This document shows, piece by piece, positions 27,161 to 37,500 of a stretch of DNA of 64,000 nt. A program made the translations under genes and the position numbers. The notes under the pieces are model-generated. The model was given only the letters and a program-made list of their open reading frames with translations. It made no database searches and was not told the DNA's origin. This DNA is from Axinella damicornis (lineage: Eukaryota; Porifera; Demospongiae; Axinellida; Axinellidae). Location of the stretch: contig OZ007518.1 of the NCBI GenBank assembly GCA_963931865.1, positions 1 to 64,000 of the forward strand, read 5' to 3'. Position 1 is the stretch's first letter. The number at the start of each line of letters is the position of its first letter.

Positions 27161-27768
27161 GCCTCGTTCCCAGGCCCGAGAGAGGGAGGAGAAAAGGGCC
27201 TGGTTTCCACTGTTTGCACATGCGCTTAATTATCTGTAACCGTATACTCGTATTCATAAGGGGGAGGGTGCAAATGACGTCTTCGTAGTCACATGGTCGA
27301 GGGTGTGACGGTGCCTATTTTGCTACACTGGTCCTCGATCCGCGAGATGAGTGGCGACACAACCACAATTGCACTGCCACCAGCAACAGACTTACCGGAT
27401 ATTCTTTATTCAAAACAAACGGAAGAGTCTGGTAAGCATACTGACTCCAGCCGGTCAGTGCGATGATAGCCACACGAAAACATCCCATCGTTCAATCGCA
27501 GGTCGCTGTTCTAGCTCAATTTCTGGAGTGCCTTGCCGCCTGAGGGCATATAGGAGAGCACGATAGAGAGCTGTTGTAACGCATGCCACTACTAAGTACT
27601 CGCTAGCTAGTTAACTCTACGGATCACGTTATCCACTTCGACGTCACAAGTGTACAAACATAATCGAACGTCCACGGTGCCGGTGGAATTCCACCGCTAG
27701 TTAGCGCATACGCAAACGGTGGAAACCAGGCCCTTTTCTCCTCGCCGTCTCGGGCCTGGGAACGAGGC
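27161..27768. mobile_element. 608-bp terminal-inverted-repeat element, TA-flanked
   Basis: The left end GCCTCGTTCCCAGGCCCGAG, continuing through AGAAAAGGGCCTGGTTTCC, is matched by its reverse complement at the right end over about 60 bp. TA flanks both ends (27159-27160 and 27769-27770), as in Tc1/mariner-type insertions. The interior has a short open frame from the ATG at 27347 (MSGDTTTIALPPATDLPDIL at its start), which meets a stop within about 40 codons or could use a GTAAGC donor. No transposase is seen. Its end sequence recurs as small foldbacks elsewhere in the window. Confidence 0.75.
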
Positions 27769-27770
27769 TA

Positions 27771-28360
27771 CCTTACATCAGACTATTTTGGAGAATTGCA
27801 TGTAATAAGCCATGGGGATGACATCAGAGCTGTAACATGTAACTGTGGAGACTCCAGTTTTCGCTTCCAGTCTTGATGTAGACGCTTGTTTCCCCTTCTT
27901 TGGTGAGACTTTGTTTGTTCCTCTTCTTCTATGATTCTGAATTCTCTCTCACCTTCAGGGAATGCTTTCTATTCACTCTAAGGAGCGTATCACTTACTTG
28001 CTAATAGTCCTTATGAACTTGTACAAGTATATGAAGAATTGAAATTGAAATGCAATTTTGTTCAATAATTTGAACAGAGCGAAACCCTTGCTTTTCACAG
28101 CTCTTGGTACAACCGTTTGTGAAGTACGTATAAGTAGTTATTTTACATTTGTAGCTTACACATTACAATAAAAGGCTGCAAACGTTCGTATTTCACCCAA
28201 ACGGCTCATTCTTGTGTCTGCTGACATACTGACTGACTGACAGACTGAGACACAGCAACCACTCTACCCCTGCGCACACACGCGATAACTACAGAGACTG
28301 GGTTATTCCCTGTGCATGTGCCTACTCCGGTTTGCCTATATACTCTGGTACCGTTGAGCC
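27771..28360. other. Spacer without a recognised gene
   Basis: Unique-looking sequence between two mobile elements and upstream of the ING exons. I searched for the ING N-terminal leucine-rich domain and found none. Only short repeats (GACTGACTGACAG, about 28233) stand out. Confidence 0.3.
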
Positions 28361-28364
28361 TTAA

Positions 28365-28604
28365 CTCTTTGCACGCGGGGTATGCACTTATGAATAATTA
28401 ATGAGTTAGAAAAACAAACATGGAAGATAAAAAAAAAGAGTTCCGCTTTCTGGATTGGAACCACCGATGTCCGCATTAACACGCTAGCGCACTACCGACT
28501 ACACCAAATCGCCATACTAACCGTCTCTAACGCATACAGGTATTTAAAAGCTAACCATTCAAAATCGCCGTGGGCCACTTTAGTGGCCCGCCGCGTGCAA
28601 AGTG
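28365..28604. mobile_element. piggyBac-type MITE (240 bp, TTAA target sites)
   Basis: TTAA at 28361-28364 and 28605-28608 flank inverted ends CTCTTTGCACGCGG (left) and CACTTTGCACGCGG (right, reverse complement), 13 of 14 matching. TTAA targets and YMCTTTG starts are characteristic of piggyBac. There is no transposase, so it is non-autonomous. It carries a tRNA-like cassette on its minus strand. Confidence 0.85.
28436..28528 (-). pseudogene. tRNA-like sequence inside the piggyBac MITE
   Basis: Minus strand: A-box-like TGGTGTAGTCGG, B-box-like GGTTCCAATCC about 38 nt later, then a run of eight or nine T that would act as a Pol III terminator. The 5' end (GGCGATT) does not pair with the 3' end and the anticodon stem is poor, so it is not a functional tRNA. 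It could still be Pol III-transcribed. Confidence 0.45.
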
Positions 28605-28811
28605 TTAAAGGTAGCAAATCACCTAATCAATTTCTATATTCAAGGTCGTTAAAGTGGCTAATGTATAATGTAATTAGAGTTTGGGTTGGCGGCATGACAT
28701 TGACACAACTGGCTAAAGTAGACAGTGGGCACAACATAACAGGAGTAGGTGAACAGGTACCAATTCTACACATCAGTGCTCAGCTTGTGACACCTCATTA
28801 TCTTTTCACAG

Positions 28812-29170
28812 GCCAATGAAGCTGCCTGCCACCGTCCCTCCCTTTATGCAGGTGGTAACACCAGACCTTAACAGTCAGCCTCTGGACCCTAATGAGCCAA
28901 CCTATTGCCTTTGTAACCAGGTGTCATTTGGGAAGATGATCGGCTGTGATAACCCTAAGGTATGCCCAGTCAAGCATAGGAAGACCCCTTTCGGAGTAGC
29001 TACATTTTGGTTCACCAACTACTGAACGGCATTATCCTGGTTGCTTATTTCTGTCATCTATATCCCCCTCCCACATGCAGTGTCCTATCGAGTGGTTCCA
29101 CTTTCCATGCGTTGGTCTGACGTCCAAACCTAAGGGTCAATGGCGCTGTCCACAGTGTACTTTTAATTAA
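28812..29170 (+). CDS. ING-family PHD finger protein, C-terminal exons only
   Basis: Two exons: 28812-28959 (acceptor TTTTCACAG, donor GTATGC) and 29081-29170 (acceptor CCCACATGCAG), stop TAA at 29168. Together they encode [20 protein letters not shown], then [18 protein letters not shown] and [14 protein letters not shown]. This is a complete Cys4-His-Cys3 PHD finger of the ING family, which reads histone H3K4me3 as part of HAT or HDAC complexes. The protein stops three residues after the last zinc-binding Cys, without the basic tail that ING1/2 have. The exon enters needing two bases from an upstream exon, and no N-terminal ING domain was found between 25.5 and 28.8 kb. Either the 5' exons are unrecognised or the gene is truncated. 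Which ING paralogue it is cannot be told. Confidence 0.8.
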
Positions 29171-29235
29171 ATAGAACTGGTAGCATATACACTATGTTTA
29201 CACCTGTAAGTCGTTTTGCAACTTCCTGTTCCAAG

Positions 29236-29497
29236 GGGGTGACACTCCCATTGACGCTGTAGTCAGAGCTGCGACTGGGGTCAAGAAATCTTGACCATCA
29301 TTTTTGCTGCTTGACTGCTTGACCACATCGCGAAAAGACTCTTGACCATTTGACTGCACTGTATTTCAGCCGTTGACTGCCAATAGTATACAGAAGAATG
29401 CATAGCGACTGCAGCTTTTCCTTAGTATATGGGGGTCAAGATTCGCTGATAAGCCTGGTCGCAGCTCTGACTACAGCGTGTATGGGAGTGTCACCCC
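29236..29497. mobile_element. 262-bp MITE with about 40-bp inverted repeats
   Basis: The left end GGGGTGACACTCCCATTGAC, continuing GCTGTAGTCAGAGCTGCGAC, is matched by its inverse at the right end (two mismatches). The interior has no open frame. A 23-bp direct repeat (TCGTTTTGCAACTTCCTGTT and flanking bases) sits just outside each end at 29210-29232 and 29517-29539. Confidence 0.85.
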
Positions 29498-29539
29498 TAA
29501 GCCCTTTGTGTTCTATGTCGTTTTGCAACTTCCTGTTCC

Positions 29540-29888
29540 TTGTGTACAGTACGTAATTGCCGAGCGGGAAGCGAGGCAAGTGACTGCTATTTACACCACA
29601 GAGTTGTAGCTACATAAATGATTATGGGTCTCCCAGCTCCGTCATGAATATAACATAATATGTGCCATGCACGCGGTAGGAATTCGCAAATAACCAGTAA
29701 TCGATCACTGGCAGTCCTGTAGCTAGTTTGTGGCGGTCATAAATCTATTGTGTATGGCGCAGGCGGTTGGTTGGATGCATGCCAGCGGAAAGAGTTGACT
29801 GACCTGTGGTGTTGGAAGACGGAGCTCGACGTGAGTAATTTTCCTTCACACAAAATATACGGGAAAATTTTAGTTCGCATATAGTCTA
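29540..29888. other. Spacer between the MITE and satellite island
   Basis: No gene or repeat recognised. Confidence 0.3.
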
Positions 29889-30412
29889 GCAAATGTCGCA
29901 GCATCCCTGGATGGCGATCGATGCATCCCGGCATGGTGATCGATGAATCCCGGGAAGGTGATCGATGCATCCCGGGATGGCGATCGATGCATCCGTGGAC
30001 GGCGATCGATACACCACTCGATGGCGTCGCAGCATCCCGGGATGGCGATCGAGGCATCCCGGGATGGCGATCATGCATCCCAGGATCGTTACCATTGCAT
30101 CCCGGCATGGTGATCGATGAATCCCGGGAAGGTGATCTATGCATCCCGGGATGGCGATCGATGCATCCGTGGATGGCGATCGATACACCACTCGATGGCG
30201 TCGCAGCATCCCGGGATGGCGATCGATGCATCCCGGGATGGCGATCATGCATCCCAGGATCGTTACCATTGCATCCCTGGATGGAGATCTCGAGATGGCG
30301 ATCGATGCATCCCGGGATGGCGATCGATGCATCCCGGGATGGCGATCGATGCATCACGGAATGGCGATTGATGCAACCCGGGATGGTGATCATTGCATCC
30401 CGTGATGGAGAT
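29889..30412. repeat. Second island of the 22-bp satellite
   Basis: About 24 units of the same 22-bp satellite as 8.7-25.1 kb, with a 178-bp internal duplication (block starting GGCATGGTGATCGATGAATC at about 29932 and 30110). It ends in the variant GGAGATCT, fused without spacer to the 14-bp array. Confidence 0.93.
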
Positions 30413-33068
30413 CTGGAACTGGCCGCCAGGAACTGGCCGCCAGGAACTGGCCGCCAGGAACTGGCCGCCCGGAACTGGCCGCCCGGAACTGGCCGCCCGG
30501 AACTGGCCGGCCGGAACTGGCCGGCCGGAACTGGCCGGCCGGAACTGGCCGGCCGGAACTGGCCGGCCGGAACTGGCCGGCCGGAACTGGCCGCCCGGAA
30601 CTGGCCGCCCGGAAGTGGCCGCCCGGAACTGGCCGCCCGGAACTGGCCGCCCGGAACTGGCCGCCCGGAACTGGCCGCCCGGAACTGGCCGCCCGGAACT
30701 GGCCGCCCGGAACTGGCCGCCCGGAACTGGCCGCCCGGAACTGGCCGGCCGGAACTGGCCGGCCGGAACTGGCCGGCCGGAACTGGCCGGCCGGAACTGG
30801 CCGGCCGGAACTGGCCGGCCGGAACTGGCCGGCCGGATCTGGCCGCCCGGAACTGGCCGCCCGGAACTGGCCGCCCGGAACTGGCCGCCCGGAACTGGCC
30901 GGCCGGAACTGGCCGGCCGGAACTGGCCGGCCGGAACTGGCCGGCCGGAACTGGCCGGCCGGAACTGGCCGGCCGGAACTGGCCGGCCGGAACTGGCCGG
31001 CCGGAACTGGCCGGCCGGAACTGGCCGGCCGGAACTGGCCGGCCGGAACTGGCCGGCCGGAACTGGCCGGCCGGAACTGGCCGGCCGGAACTGGCCGGCC
31101 GGAACTGGCCGGCCGGAACTGGCCGGCCGGAACTGGCCGGCCGGAACTGGCCGGCCGGAACTGGCCGGCCGGAACTGGCCGGCCAAAACTGGCCGGCCGG
31201 AACTGGCCGGCCGGAACTGGCCGGCCGGAACTGGCCGGCCGGAACTGGCCGGCCGGAACTGGCCGGCCGGAACTGGCCGGCCGGAACTGGCCGGCCGGAA
31301 CTGGCCGGCCGGAACTGGCCGGCCGGAACTGGCCGGCCGGAACTGGCCGGCCGGAACTGGCCGGCCGGAACTGGCCGGCCGGAACTGGCCGGCCGGAACT
31401 GGCCGGCCGGAACTGGCCGGCCGGAACTGGCCGGCCGGAACTGGCCGGCCGGAACTGGCCGGCCGGAACTGGCCGGCCGGAACTGGCCGGCCGGAACTGG
31501 CCGGCCGGAACTGGCCGGCCGGAACTGGCCGCCCGGAACTGGCCGGCCGGAACTGGCCGGCCGGAACTGGCCGGCCGGAACTGGCCGCCCGGAACTGGCC
31601 GCCCGGAACAGGCCGCCCGGAACTGGCCGCCCGGAACTGGCCGCCCGGAACTGGCCGCCCGGAACTGGCCGCCCGGAACTGGCCGCCCGGAACTGGCCGC
31701 CCGGAACTGGCCGCCCGGAACTGGCCGCCCGGAACTGGCCGCCCGGAACTGGCCGCCCGGAACTGGCCGCCCGGAACTGGCCGCCCGGAACTGGCCGCCC
31801 GGAACTGGCCGCCCGGAACTGGCCGCCCGGAACTGGCCGCCCGGAACTGGCCGCCCGGAACTGGCCGCCCGGAACTGGCCGCCCGGAACTGGCCGCCCGG
31901 AACTGGCCGCCCGGAACTGGCCGCCCGGAACTGGCCGCCCGGAACTGGCCGCCCGGAACTGGCCGCCCGGAACTGGCCGCCCGGAACTGGCCGCCCGGAA
32001 CTGGCCGCCCGGAACTGGCCGGCCGGAACTGGCCGGCCGGAACTGGCCGGCCGGAACTGGCCGGCCGGAACTGGCCGGCCGGAACTGGCCGGCCGGAACT
32101 GGCCGGCCGGAACTGGCCGGCCGGAACTGGCCGGCCGGAACTGGCCGGCCGGAACTGGCCGGCCGGAACTGGCCGGCCGGAACTGGCCGCCCGGAACTGG
32201 CCGGCCGGAACTGGCCGGCCGGAACTGGCCGGCCGGAACTGGCCGCCCGGAACTGGCCGGCCGGAACTGGCCGGCCGGAACTGGCCGGCCGGAACTGGCC
32301 GGCCGGAACTGGCCGGCCGGAACTGGCCGGCCGGAACTGGCCGGCCGGAACTGGCCGGCCGGAACTGGCCGGCCGGAACTGGCCGGCCGGAACTGGCCGC
32401 CCGGAACTGGCCGCCCGGAACTGGCCGCCCGGAACTGGCCGCCCGGAACTGGCCGCCCGGAACTGGCCGCCCGGAACTGGCCGCCCGGAACTGGCCGCCC
32501 GGAACTGGCCGCCCGGAACTGGCCGCCCGGAACTGGCCGCCCGGAACTGGCCGCCCGGAACTGGCCGCCCGGAACTGGCCGCCCGGAACTGGCCGCCCGG
32601 AACTGGCCGCCCGGAACTGGCCGCCCGGAACTGGCCGCCCGGAACTGGCCGCCCGGAACTGGCCGCCCGGAACTGGCCGGCCGGAACTGGCCGCCCGGAA
32701 CTGGCCGGCCGGAACTGGCCGCCCGGAACTGGCCGCCCGGAACTGGCCGCCCGGAACTGGCCGCCCGGAACTGGCCGCCCGGAACTGGCCGGCCGGAACT
32801 GGCCGGCCGGAACTGGCCGGCCGGAACTGGCCGGCCGGAACTGGCCGGCCGGAACTGGCCGGCCGGAACTGGCCGGCCGGAACTGGCCGGCCGGAACTGG
32901 CCGCCCGGAACTGGCCGCCCGGAACTGGCCGCCCGGAACTGGCCGCCCGGAACTGGCCGCCCGGAACTGGCCGCCCGGAACTGGCCGCCCGGAACTGGCC
33001 GCCCGGAACTGGCCGCCCGGAACTGGCCGCCCGGTACTGGCCGCCAGGAACTGGCCGCCTGGAACTGG
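30413..33068. repeat. 14-bp GC-rich satellite, about 190 copies
   Basis: Unit GGAACTGGCCGGCC or GGAACTGGCCGCCC, strictly 14 bp. The two variants differ at one position and occur in long homogeneous blocks (for example mostly GGCC at 30.90-31.53 kb, mostly GCCC at 31.58-32.01 kb). The edge units carry CCAGGAACT. The unit has no stop on either strand, and 14 bp is not a multiple of 3, so every frame stays open and yields a 14-residue periodic peptide. The resulting frames of 900-1200 codons on both strands have no other support. Confidence 0.97.
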
Positions 33069-33089
33069 CAGTTCCAGGCGGCCAGTTCC
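33047..33089. repeat. Perfect 21-bp-arm palindrome ending the 14-bp array
   Basis: GGAACTGGCCGCCTGGAACT plus G (33047-33067), one central G (33068), then its exact reverse complement (33069-33089). The array therefore ends in a hairpin-forming inversion of its own last 1.5 units. Confidence 0.92.
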
Positions 33090-33861
33090 ACTCAAGCGAA
33101 CTAAGGCATGGGACTGGCATAATTTGAGTTCTAGACATACAGGTACACTTTTCATCAATATTTTGTAAACTACAAGGAATCAGATGGAGTATGGTGAAAC
33201 CTGTATAATAGAAACCCCAAGCTATATGCATGTTACCATGGAAACCCCATATGTGGGCGTGGCTAGTAATTGCGGCCCACATCCATCGTCCAATAATTAA
33301 GAATAAATCACGAAGGTGAAGACAACTTTTGTCCGCAACCAAACATTCTGTACACATTCAGCTCATGGTATTACACACGGAACCATCTACATAATCGGCA
33401 GTCACCAACAACACTCCTGCTGGACGCCGAAAGTCGTCAACATCAAGTATAGCGTTATGACACAAAGTATGCCCATAAACGAGTATCAACGGTGAACTCA
33501 CTTCCATGTAGTAAGTTTTGCTACATCATTCTTCTATCCTCATAATTATGATTGTGAGAGTCAAGCTCGGTTTTGTAAGCACTAGATCTGGAGGTAATTA
33601 TCTGGGATGTTATCAATCATGCACATGCAACTACCAATTGATATAGTCTTATATACTTTGTGGTTAAGGCAGTTACCAAATTATGCACAAACTAAACAAC
33701 ACTGGTTTAGTTGATACTTGATAGCTAGTGAGTACCAGTATGTAGCCATGGCTATAGTGTGAATTAAAGTTGAATTCCAATTCACATGTAAAATTTAATA
33801 TCAAATTCTTTGTATGTAGGTGGTGTATACAGCACATATAAACTGATATGACATTGTATGC
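33090..33861. other. Spacer downstream of the membrane-protein gene
   Basis: About 770 bp of unique-looking AT-rich sequence. No gene, repeat or RNA signal recognised. Confidence 0.35.
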
Positions 33862-34545
33862 TTATGGAGTTACTGGGTTAGAATAAGACTTGGGCAGAGA
33901 GGCAAGAAGTGAGTGACGGCCATCTTCTGAGTCTCTCTCCTCACCATCCCCTCTCCGCCTCACAAGCCGATGGCAGCACTTTAACACAACCGCTCCCAGC
34001 ACCACCAAGCACTTCACAAATGCATTCAGGGTCGTGCGCATGAAGAAGTAGATGCCTCCAACATAGGAGAACACTGGGACAGACCGAGAGTGCAATGTAC
34101 ACTGCTATGGTTCGGCACAGCTTACAACACTAGTTGAAGGGGCGCAATCAGAGTAGGCTAAACCAAATTACGTTTGCTAGCTGATCTAGCTATTCTCTCT
34201 CATCAACACATTAAGATTTTAACCATGTGTGTGTAACAGAAGTGGGATGTTCGTGGGGCGGGACTAGACTAGTGACGCGCTATCCAATCCCAAGCACTAG
34301 CTGTCAGTATTTTTTTAGGAGCAGAAGTGTTTAGAACAGGATAGCCAAAAACTTGGAGATAAGCGAGTTGACAGGAAAAATGCCTTCAAAATGCCTTGGA
34401 TTGATATAGTTTTGCTTCAAGTACTTCTTTTGGAACAAGAACCTTCCTGGAATGTATGAAAGCTTCTGGGTGGAAAATGCAGCCATCTTAGTGACCTGTC
34501 ATGGGTGGGCATACTTTCTGTGCATTCAGCCAGGGTTTCATCTAC

Positions 34546-34578
<33 letters not shown>

Positions 34579-37500
34579 CTTCCCCCCCAAACAGTCTAGC
34601 TTCCCCCCCAAAGAAGAGATTGACTATATCATTACATCATAGGTAATACCATATTAGGACTCAGATACTGCTGTAGGCCACACCTCTTCCGGGGAATTAA
34701 TTAACCTCAAAACATTTTGCACGGCACTTGCCACTACTTCCCCCCCAAACATTTTTTCTACATGAAACCCTGATTCATCTAACAGTGATTAACATGACAG
34801 GATGGCCTTACTGTAAAATCTGAGAAAAGTTTTGCTCTGTTGCACTGTACCAAGGTTAGCTACATTGACCTGCTCATTTCGGTCTGATATGTCGGTTGCC
34901 CTATAGCTACGTATACCAGTTAATGTTAACCATTCTATGCAATTTCCTAACGGTATGTGGTGAACCTAGCAACAGGCTCATCCACCAGAATTCATTAGCT
35001 AGCTAACAGCAATTAGCATGTAAAACTACCATGGCCAGTAGTAGCCTCATTCCCAGGCTGCCTATTGATTGCATACTGCAAGCGATCAAAAACTGGAGGT
35101 GTAGAAGGCCTGGGAACTATAGGCCATGCAGTAGCAGGTCTAGCCTCATTCCCACACTGCGTGGGAACGAGGCCAGTAGCGGGTCTGGCCCTGGGTGTGT
35201 AGTGCATATGCCGCCCATGCATGGGTGAGCATTACTACAACAACACTAACAGCTTAATGTCTCATGTAACTTACCAACCAGGAACGTGAATGCTCCAATG
35301 TTGTAGTTGAAGACACAAAAGGCGGACTATAGAGTTGGGGTAAGAGAGGAGGCTGGAAATTAACAGACTGGGAATAAGGCACAGAGCATGAGTTTGGCAC
35401 TGGGGAAATGTATGCACATGGACCATGCGGTATGGGGAAGATCAGTATGCACAGGGACCATGCGGTATGGGGAAGATCAGTATGCACAGGGACCATGCGG
35501 TATGGGGAAGATCAGTATGCACAGGGACCATGCGGTATGGCGAAGATCAGTATGTACAGGGACCATGCGGTATGGGGAAGAGTACATGTATGCACAGGGA
35601 CCATGCGGTATGGGAAGAGTATGCACAGGGACCATAATTATTGTGGTATGGACGTACATGGAGGGCATTGCACTAGTCTTGGACCCACATCCAAGCTACC
35701 AAACTCCAGCACAGTGTTTTTCCCAGACCGTTTATTCAGTACGTGTTCGCTTCCAGTGATACTAAAAGCGATCCGTGCTGTTGTTGGTTGGGTCTGGGAC
35801 CGAGACTAGGTATCGATATCACATTTAGAAGCAATCATATGCAGGATGAAGAGTCTGGGAACTAGACTAGCATCATACACAAGTACATGCATTGGTATCA
35901 GTGGCTTACATGCAGGCTGACATTTTCAGCAGTTGCCGGACCTGCTCCTACACCCTGGTCCTGGACCCATACACACAGCTAATAGTAGCGGTTAGTTGCC
36001 AGGCAGGTTCTAAGGTGAGAGAAGGTTGGTTACCTGAGGAGGTCCAAGAGTGAAGAGCGGAGAGAGGCAGTGGAACGTATTGTTGTTATGCTGATCCACA
36101 CAGTCCTCAAGGCCACGACACCTCTCAGCACTGGCACACTGCCAGCACTGGACCTGATACCACAGAGACATACATCCTCTTACACAAACTATTAGTTATA
36201 CATCTTACACAAAATATGTTCAGTATCACAACAAAGTTATATAGGGTTTTTGTCCTCCAAATTTAAACAGGACTTCGCCCACCCATCCTGCTAAGATGAT
36301 TCGTGATTCAAACCACACCCACTCATTAATGAGTATTCGATCAAGATGCTCGGGCATTGCTAACCATGGTGGAACAATCGGCACAAGGCGAGGGATCTGC
36401 TTATTAGGCCCATGTATGGCCCACCCAGCTTACTATTTGAAGCTGAGAGGACGGTTTGATAGGCCCATTTATGCCTACAACAAGAGAAATGACCACCCGG
36501 CTTCAATCAAAGAGTATTCACAGCCAAACCCAGGTGTGGCCACACTGCCTTTAGGTCCAACCTTTCTGACAGAGCGTAAGTCCCAAGGACTTGCCGGATG
36601 TGACATCATGAAGTCTCACAGCACATGTATGTCATTAGTTGGTAAAGGGTTAAGGTGAGGAATTCTGCAATCGTTTGCCAGAGGGAAACATTTTTGGGCC
36701 CATCTTAATGCAACTACTCCAAACTGGAAAAATCCTTGGTCAGGAGAAGTGAACACTTGTCTCTGCAGTAGGCTAACTTTCCCCTGCAGTAGGCTAACTT
36801 TCCCCTGCTATTAGGTACAACATGTCAAAGTCAAAAGGAAATACCTACCAGATTAGTGAATTGACAGAGCAGCAGGATGTCTGCTGTGGTCCGCATGCAC
36901 GCCCAAGAGTTATACAGGCGAGAGAACCAGATCAGCAGGCATAGGGTCAGCACAAGACACAGGGCACACGTGTTCCACACATAGAGCACCACACGTTCCA
37001 GGCGACTAGTAGGGGGGGTTTTCTGTGGCAGAGTTGGGACAGCTCTCACGGTACGTATAAGATAATAGAACTACGTACTCTATAAGGACAGACACTTTCA
37101 ATCAAATACTCCCGTTCTTCCATATAGTATAAAAGTAACTACCTCCATCCTGGTACAATAGGTAGTGTTTAGAAAAACACCAGATCTATTTTGAGTGACA
37201 CCTATGTGCTGGGGTTTTCTCTGTACCGGAATAAGCAACAATACATCCTACTTGTAACATGCTCAGGTTGTGTTTAGCTGAGATGGTAGAAGGAGAACTT
37301 AAGTACCTTGATCTTGAAGGGGAACCAGTTCCTGATAGAAAGAAGTGCCACAATCACAACACTCCAAGCAAAGGCCACTGTCAGTACATTGATGATAATG
37401 GCAACAAACCTGCTGGAGAAGTACCTATAGAGAGATAGCGATGCTAATGTGTCACAGTTTTAAGTTGAATTCTTTACGTACTTCCACATGAGCAGTTGGC

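Noticed and set aside
28436..28528. Functional tRNA gene
   Set aside because: A and B boxes and a terminator are present, but acceptor and anticodon stems do not pair well.
29737..33357. Open frames of 900-1206 codons on both strands with Pro/Gly/Arg-rich repeats
   Set aside because: They arise because the 14-bp unit has no stop in any frame and 14 is not a multiple of 3. Several frames on both strands are equally open, and the unique ends lack protein features.
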